A stretch of 9,193 nt of DNA. Source: Anaerolineae bacterium. GTDB lineage: Bacteria > Chloroflexota > Anaerolineae > Aggregatilineales > UBA3940. Made by a program: the position numbers and the translations under genes. Each line of letters begins with the position of its first letter. Position 1 is the first letter of the stretch. A model generated the notes under the pieces. That model was not told the origin of the DNA. It made no database searches and was given only the letters and a program-made list of their open reading frames with translations. The stretch covers positions 1 to 9,193 of the forward strand of contig JAFGNO010000087.1 in the NCBI GenBank assembly GCA_016926985.1. Direction: 5' to 3'. This document shows positions 5,680 to 9,193 of this stretch, piece by piece.

Positions 5680-5868
5680 GGCGTATTGGGGAGAGTCTCC
5701 TGCATCGGAGCACCGAAGGGGCAAGCCGGGCCAGTCGAACTGCCCGGTGAAACTCTCAGGTAACAGGGACCCATACTGCCAAAAAACCTGGAAAGCACGC
5801 CGGGGCGTGCACCGAAGGGGCAAGCCTGGAATGACATCGGGCGAATCTCTCAGGTAAGATGACAGGGG
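5680..5868 (+). promoter_or_regulatory. Tandem glycine riboswitch
   Basis: Two successive glycine aptamers in the leader of gcvH. Each carries the conserved core GCACCGAAGGGGCAAGCC, identical in both copies (5710-5727 and 5809-5826), followed by CTCTCAGGTAA (5753-5763 and 5847-5857). Aptamer 1 has GAGAG/CTCTC (5691-5695 / 5753-5757) and a CCGGGC/GCCCGG arm (5726-5731 / 5742-5747). Aptamer 2 has a GCACGC/GCGTGC hairpin (5795-5800 / 5805-5810) and ACCTG/CAGGT closing pairs (5786-5790 / 5851-5855). The leader GGC-GTAT-T-GGG (5680-5690) can pair with the linker CCC-ATAC-T-GCC (5770-5780), consistent with the leader-linker helix known in tandem glycine riboswitches. Riboswitches before gcv genes usually raise expression when glycine binds. 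That this one does so is inferred from context. Confidence 0.95.
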
Positions 5869-5907
5869 ATACGCAGCATGTTCTGTGCGTGCGTGTCTCT
5901 TTTTATT
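5869..5907 (+). terminator. Intrinsic terminator of the riboswitch expression platform
   Basis: ATACGCAGCA (5869-5878) pairs with TGC (5886-5888) and TGCGTGT (5890-5896), a 10-bp stem with one bulged G, one G-U pair and a 7-nt loop. CTCTTTTTATT follows at 5897-5907. GACA (5861-5864) and TGTC (5894-5897) offer an alternative outer pairing. It sits just after aptamer 2 and 40 nt before gcvH, so the switch most likely acts on transcription elongation and not on ribosome access. The gcvH ribosome binding site (5934-5939) is outside the hairpin. Confidence 0.75.
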
Positions 5908-5947
5908 GATAGCCCATCACATAAGTTGAAACTAAGGAGAGATAAAA

Positions 5948-6340
5948 ATGGGTGAATGGATCACGCCGGCTGAGATGAAGTACACCGCTTCTGATGAATG
6001 GATCAAGCTTGAAAGCGCTGAGGCGTTAGTCGGGATCACAGACTACGCGCAGGATCAACTTTCCGATCTGGTCTTTGTCGAACTGCCTGAAGTTGGTGAC
6101 CAATTTGACAAGGAAGACGTGTTCGGGGTGGTGGAATCGGTCAAAGCAGCTGCTGATGTAAAAATGCCGGCAGGCGGCGAAGTAATCGCCATCAATACTG
6201 CTTTAGAAGACACGCCCGAGATGGTCAATGAAGACCCGTATGAGAAGGGATGGCTGATCCGGATCAAAGTCAGCGCTCTGGCTGATCTGGGCGACCTGAT
6301 GGATGCGGATGCTTATGCTGCTTACTGTGCCGACAGATAG
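5948..6340 (+). CDS. gcvH: Glycine cleavage system H protein (lipoyl carrier)
   Basis: Lipoyl protein that accepts the aminomethyl group from P-protein and carries it to T- and L-proteins. It is 130 residues, the usual size. The fold is complete: EWIKLESAEALVGITDYAQDQLSDL (17-41), VELPEVGDQF (44-53), then VVESVKAAADV (61-71) with Lys66 as the lipoylation site, then a GGEVIAINTALEDTPEMVNEDPYEKGWL block (76-103). The usual ESVKAxSDV reads ESVKAAADV here, a mild change. AAGGAG (5934-5939) lies 8 nt before the ATG. It is the first gene after the glycine riboswitch and its terminator. In many bacteria gcvT would come first, but it is not present here. gcvPA follows after 69 nt. Confidence 0.96.
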   Translation: MGEWITPAEMKYTASDEWIKLESAEALVGITDYAQDQLSDLVFVELPEVGDQFDKEDVFGVVESVKAAADVKMPAGGEVIAINTALEDTPEMVNEDPYEKGWLIRIKVSALADLGDLMDADAYAAYCADR

Positions 6341-6368
6341 TAGCAGTAAGTTGAGCTGATTCTTCTAG

Positions 6369-6388
6369 CAGGGGCAAACTTGCCCCTG
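6369..6388 (+). other. Intercistronic hairpin between gcvH and gcvPA
   Basis: CAGGGGCA (6369-6376) and TGCCCCTG (6381-6388) form a perfect 8-bp GC-rich stem with a 4-nt AACT loop. No T-run follows, so it is probably not a terminator. It ends 7 nt before the gcvPA ribosome binding site AAGGAG (6396-6401). It may stabilise the upstream gcvH message or mark RNA processing, giving extra H-protein relative to P-protein. The role is inference. Confidence 0.5.
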
Positions 6389-6409
6389 GTCTGCCAAGGA
6401 GCAAATTGC

Positions 6410-7753
6410 ATGACTTATATTCCGCATACAGATGCCGATATTGCGGCCATGCTGCAAGTCATTGGTGCCAGCAGCGTTGATGACCTGTTCAGCGATGTGC
6501 CAGCCGAGAAGCGGTTTCCCGAGCTCGATCTTCCTGATGCCATGAGTCAACTGGAAGTCAGTCGTCTTCTTGAGGAGATAAGCGAGGAAAACCTGCCTGG
6601 CGGAAAAACCGCGATATTTTTAGGTGCAGGTGCCTATAATCATTACATACCGTCGGTTGTCAACCATGTTATCCTGCGTGGTGAATTTCTTACTGCCTAT
6701 ACGCCTTACCAACCAGAAGTAAGCCAGGGTACACTTCAGGCTATTTTTGAGTACCAATCGATGATCTGCCAACTGACCGGTATGGACGTATCCAATGCCA
6801 GCCACTACGATGGTGCGACCTCGCTGGCTGAAGCCGTTATCCTGGCGGTGAATCAGTTCCGGGGCAAACGCAGCAAGGCTGTTATCTGCTCAGGAATTCA
6901 TCCTGAATACCGCGAGGTGGTGAAAACGTATACACAGGGTATGGGCCTGACTGTTGAGGGTGATACTGCCTGCTACGTGGATGTGAATGCCCTGATCGAA
7001 AAGATTGACGATAACACAGCTATCGTTGCGGTGGCTTATCCGAATTTTTTTGGTGAGATCGATCCCATACAACAGGTCATTGACGCGGCGCATCAATTTG
7101 GTGCACTTGCCTGTGTGGTGGCTGACCCGATATCGCTTGGGCTTTTGAAGCCTCCCGGCTGGTTCGGTGCTGATATTGTAGTCGGCGAAGGTCAGGGCCT
7201 GGGCATACCGCTTAGTTTTGGTGGCCCTTATCTTGGCTTTTTTGCCACCCGCGACAAATACGTCCGTAAAATGGCTGGGCGATTGGTTGGTGAGACCATT
7301 GACGCCAATGGAAATCCGGGCTACGTTCTGACACTTGCCACCCGCGAGCAGCATATTCGCCGCGAAAGCGCAACCAGCAATATCTGCACCAACCAGGGGT
7401 TGATGGCGCTTGCAGCGGCAGTATACATGAGTGTTATGGGAAAGCATGGGCTGCGAAAAGTGGCGGAATTGTGCTATCACAATGCCCACTATGCTGCGGT
7501 TGAAATTGACAGACTGGACGGGTTTTCTGTCTTGCAAGAGAAGCCATTTGTCAAAGAGTTTGCTGTCAAATGTCCCAAGCCTGTGAGTGTTATAAACGAC
7601 TATCTCCTGGAGTACGGGATTATTGGCGGATATGATCTGTCGTCAAAATACCCCGATCGAGAGAATCAGATGCTGATTGCGGTCACTGAGATGAACACAC
7701 GGGAAGAAATCGACCTGTTTGTTGAGATGCTTGCGGAGGTGCCGAATGACTGA
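6410..7753 (+). CDS. gcvPA: Glycine dehydrogenase (decarboxylating) subunit 1
   Basis: N-terminal half of the split P-protein. With GcvPB it decarboxylates glycine on PLP and passes the aminomethyl group to lipoyl-GcvH. The 447 residues match the usual subunit 1 length. Recognisable blocks are the N-terminal YIPHTDADIAAML, FLGAGAYNHYIPSVV (70-84), the TAYTPYQPEVSQGTLQ stretch (95-110), FEYQSMICQLTGM (113-125) and NASHYDGATSLAEA (129-142). Further on are GEGQGLGIPLSFGGPYLGFFA and the C-terminal ATSNICTNQ segment. This half has no PLP lysine, as expected. The ATG at 6410 is chosen because AAGGAG lies 8 nt upstream and the protein then begins MTYIPHT, as in homologues. An upstream TTG (6380) would fall in the hairpin loop and lacks support. 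It overlaps gcvPB by 8 nt. Confidence 0.96.
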   Translation: MTYIPHTDADIAAMLQVIGASSVDDLFSDVPAEKRFPELDLPDAMSQLEVSRLLEEISEENLPGGKTAIFLGAGAYNHYIPSVVNHVILRGEFLTAYTPYQPEVSQGTLQAIFEYQSMICQLTGMDVSNASHYDGATSLAEAVILAVNQFRGKRSKAVICSGIHPEYREVVKTYTQGMGLTVEGDTACYVDVNALIEKIDDNTAIVAVAYPNFFGEIDPIQQVIDAAHQFGALACVVADPISLGLLKPPGWFGADIVVGEGQGLGIPLSFGGPYLGFFATRDKYVRKMAGRLVGETIDANGNPGYVLTLATREQHIRRESATSNICTNQGLMALAAAVYMSVMGKHGLRKVAELCYHNAHYAAVEIDRLDGFSVLQEKPFVKEFAVKCPKPVSVINDYLLEYGIIGGYDLSSKYPDRENQMLIAVTEMNTREEIDLFVEMLAEVPND

Positions 7754-9193
7754 GCCGCTTATCTATGACCTTGGCTCACCAGGGCGGATTGGTATCCGTT
7801 TGCCGGCCCCTCAGGTGCCGCTGACTGACATCCCGGAGGACCTGATCCGCGAGGAACTTGATCTCCCCGAGGTCAGTGAGATCGATGTCGTGCGCCACTA
7901 CCTTCGCCTTTCTCACCAAAATTACTCGATCGATAAAGGGTTCTACCCGCTTGGCTCCTGCACCATGAAATACAATCCCAAGTTGAACGAGGATATGGCT
8001 CGTCTGGCAGGATTCGCCCTGGTGCATCCTTATCAACCGGAAGAGACTGTTCAGGGAGCCCTGGAACTGATGTATCTTGCTCAGGAGTGGTTAAAAGAGC
8101 TTGGCGGATTTGCCGGCGTGACTCTTCAACCAGCAGCTGGGGCGCATGGTGAATTGACTGGTGTGCTGATGATGCGGGCCTATCATCTTGATCGCGGGGA
8201 TACCAAACGCACAAAGATCCTGATTCCGGACTCGGCGCATGGGACCAATCCGGCAACCACCTCGATGAGTGGGCTGCGTGTTATCGAACTCCCATCTGAT
8301 GAGCGCGGAAATGTTGATCTCAATGCGCTTCGGGCCGAGTGTGATGACACGGTTGTTGGCATCATGATTACCAACCCAAACACCCTGGGGCTTTTTGAAG
8401 AGCATCTTGTGGAAGTGGTTGATCATGTCCGCCAATGTGGTGGCCTGGTTTATGGAGACGGGGCAAACTTCAACGCCCTGATGGGGATTGTCAGGCCAGG
8501 CGATCTGGGTTTTGATGTCATGCATTACAACTTGCATAAAACGTTCAGCACACCGCATGGGGGTGGGGGGCCGGGCTCAGGCCCGGTTGGATGCTCTGAA
8601 CGCATGCTTCCGTTCCTGCCATCACCTGTTGCAACGATTCTCGAAGAAGGTGATGAGGATATGCTGCCCGTGTTTGGGTTGATGACGCCACCCAAGACTA
8701 TCGGGCGGGTAAAAGCCTTTTATGGGAACTTTGGTGTTGTTGTTCGTGCGCTTGCTTACATGTTTGTCAATGGTGGGGATGGCTTGCGGAAAGCGAGCGA
8801 GATTGCCGTGTTGAATGCCAACTATCTGCGAGTGCTGCTTCGTGATGTATACCATGTCCCATTTGACCGGGTGAACATGCATGAATTCGTCGCTGAAGGG
8901 CAGTTTAAGGATGCGCCGGATATCCATGCGCTGGATATCTCCAAGCGACTGATTGACTACGGGTTTCACCCGCCAACAAACTACTTCCCGCTGATTGTAC
9001 ATGAGGCGCTGATGATTGAGCCTACAGAAACAGAAAGTAAAGAGCAGCTCGATCTGTTTGTGGATGCGATGTTGAAGATTGCCCAGGAAGCCCATGAAAA
9101 TCCTGAGCTATTGAAGGGTGCGCCGCACAACGCCCCCACTGCCCGGCTCGATGAGGTTCGCGCTGCGCGCAATTTGGTCCTGTGCTGCCGGCC
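7746..9193 (+). CDS. gcvPB: Glycine dehydrogenase (decarboxylating) subunit 2, 3' end beyond window
   Basis: C-terminal, PLP-binding half of the split P-protein, partner of GcvPA. The frame is open for 482 codons to the window edge, with no stop. It is probably missing only its last few residues, since it already reaches LDEVRAARNLVLCCRP, typical of the C-terminus. Landmarks are YPLGSCTMKYNP (67-78), TLQPAAGAHGELTG (126-139), IPDSAHGTNPATTSM (160-174), ITNPNTLGLFE (208-218) and YGDGANFNALMG (236-247). HYNLHKTFSTPHGGGGPG follows, with Lys265 as the expected Schiff-base lysine. The ATG overlaps the gcvPA stop (ATGACTGA), and GGAGGT (7735-7740) lies 5 nt upstream, so the two subunits are translationally coupled for balanced synthesis. 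All conserved blocks are intact. Confidence 0.95.
   Translation, partial: MTEPLIYDLGSPGRIGIRLPAPQVPLTDIPEDLIREELDLPEVSEIDVVRHYLRLSHQNYSIDKGFYPLGSCTMKYNPKLNEDMARLAGFALVHPYQPEETVQGALELMYLAQEWLKELGGFAGVTLQPAAGAHGELTGVLMMRAYHLDRGDTKRTKILIPDSAHGTNPATTSMSGLRVIELPSDERGNVDLNALRAECDDTVVGIMITNPNTLGLFEEHLVEVVDHVRQCGGLVYGDGANFNALMGIVRPGDLGFDVMHYNLHKTFSTPHGGGGPGSGPVGCSERMLPFLPSPVATILEEGDEDMLPVFGLMTPPKTIGRVKAFYGNFGVVVRALAYMFVNGGDGLRKASEIAVLNANYLRVLLRDVYHVPFDRVNMHEFVAEGQFKDAPDIHALDISKRLIDYGFHPPTNYFPLIVHEALMIEPTETESKEQLDLFVDAMLKIAQEAHENPELLKGAPHNAPTARLDEVRAARNLVLCCR

Noticed and set aside
5710..5826. Identical 18-nt repeats 99 bases apart as a possible CRISPR or attachment-site pair
   Set aside because: They are the conserved cores of the two glycine aptamers.
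5495..5857. 120-codon + strand ORF across the gcv promoter and riboswitch
   Set aside because: It starts on the -35 element and runs through both aptamer cores. Its sequence is explained by conserved RNA structure, and the product resembles no protein family.
6380..6412. TTG at 6380 as the gcvPA start
   Set aside because: It falls in the loop and 3' arm of the intercistronic hairpin. The ATG at 6410 has AAGGAG 8 nt upstream and the expected N-terminus.
6890..7537. 215-codon - strand ORF
   Set aside because: It lies wholly inside gcvPA on the opposite strand, and its product shows no family features.

Overview
The window looks like ordinary chromosomal DNA of a bacterium with moderately high GC, most likely a Chloroflexota (Anaerolineae-like) member. 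That placement is inferred from three things: a Pro/Thr-rich secreted lipoprotein, a glycine decarboxylase P-protein split into two subunits, and the style of the arginyl-tRNA synthetase. None of these is proof. No phage, transposon, CRISPR, tRNA or rRNA sequence was seen. Most genes are housekeeping or metabolic and read on the + strand. One lipoprotein gene lies on the - strand.

Left part (1-3834): methylglyoxal synthase (mgsA) is followed by a membrane-anchored SAM methyltransferase with a C-terminal zinc ribbon. An ATGA stop/start overlap then leads into a 50-codon ORF that resembles only the first ~30 residues of a fumarylacetoacetate-hydrolase-family protein, apparently a gene remnant. 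Next are argS, whose HIGH signature is strongly altered, and dcd (dCTP deaminase).

Middle (3835-5420): a probable promoter precedes a lone AMMECR1-domain gene. That gene ends in a bulged hairpin overlapping its stop codon and converges on a - strand lipoprotein gene of unknown function.

Right part (5421-9193): two divergent promoters sit in a 527-base gap. The + strand promoter (TTGACA, 17 bp, TACAAT) drives a long leader with three potential stem-loops, one with an 11-bp perfect inverted repeat. After these come a tandem glycine riboswitch and an intrinsic terminator, then gcvH, gcvPA and gcvPB, the last running off the window end. The switch probably senses glycine and controls readthrough into the glycine cleavage genes, which make the lipoyl H-protein and both halves of the PLP-dependent decarboxylase. 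gcvT is not in the window.

I see no clearly new multi-gene system. The least explained sequence is the ~150-base structured leader between the gcv promoter and the riboswitch. The FAH remnant with its adjacent 9-bp inverted repeat before argS, and the zinc-ribbon methyltransferase, also merit checking.
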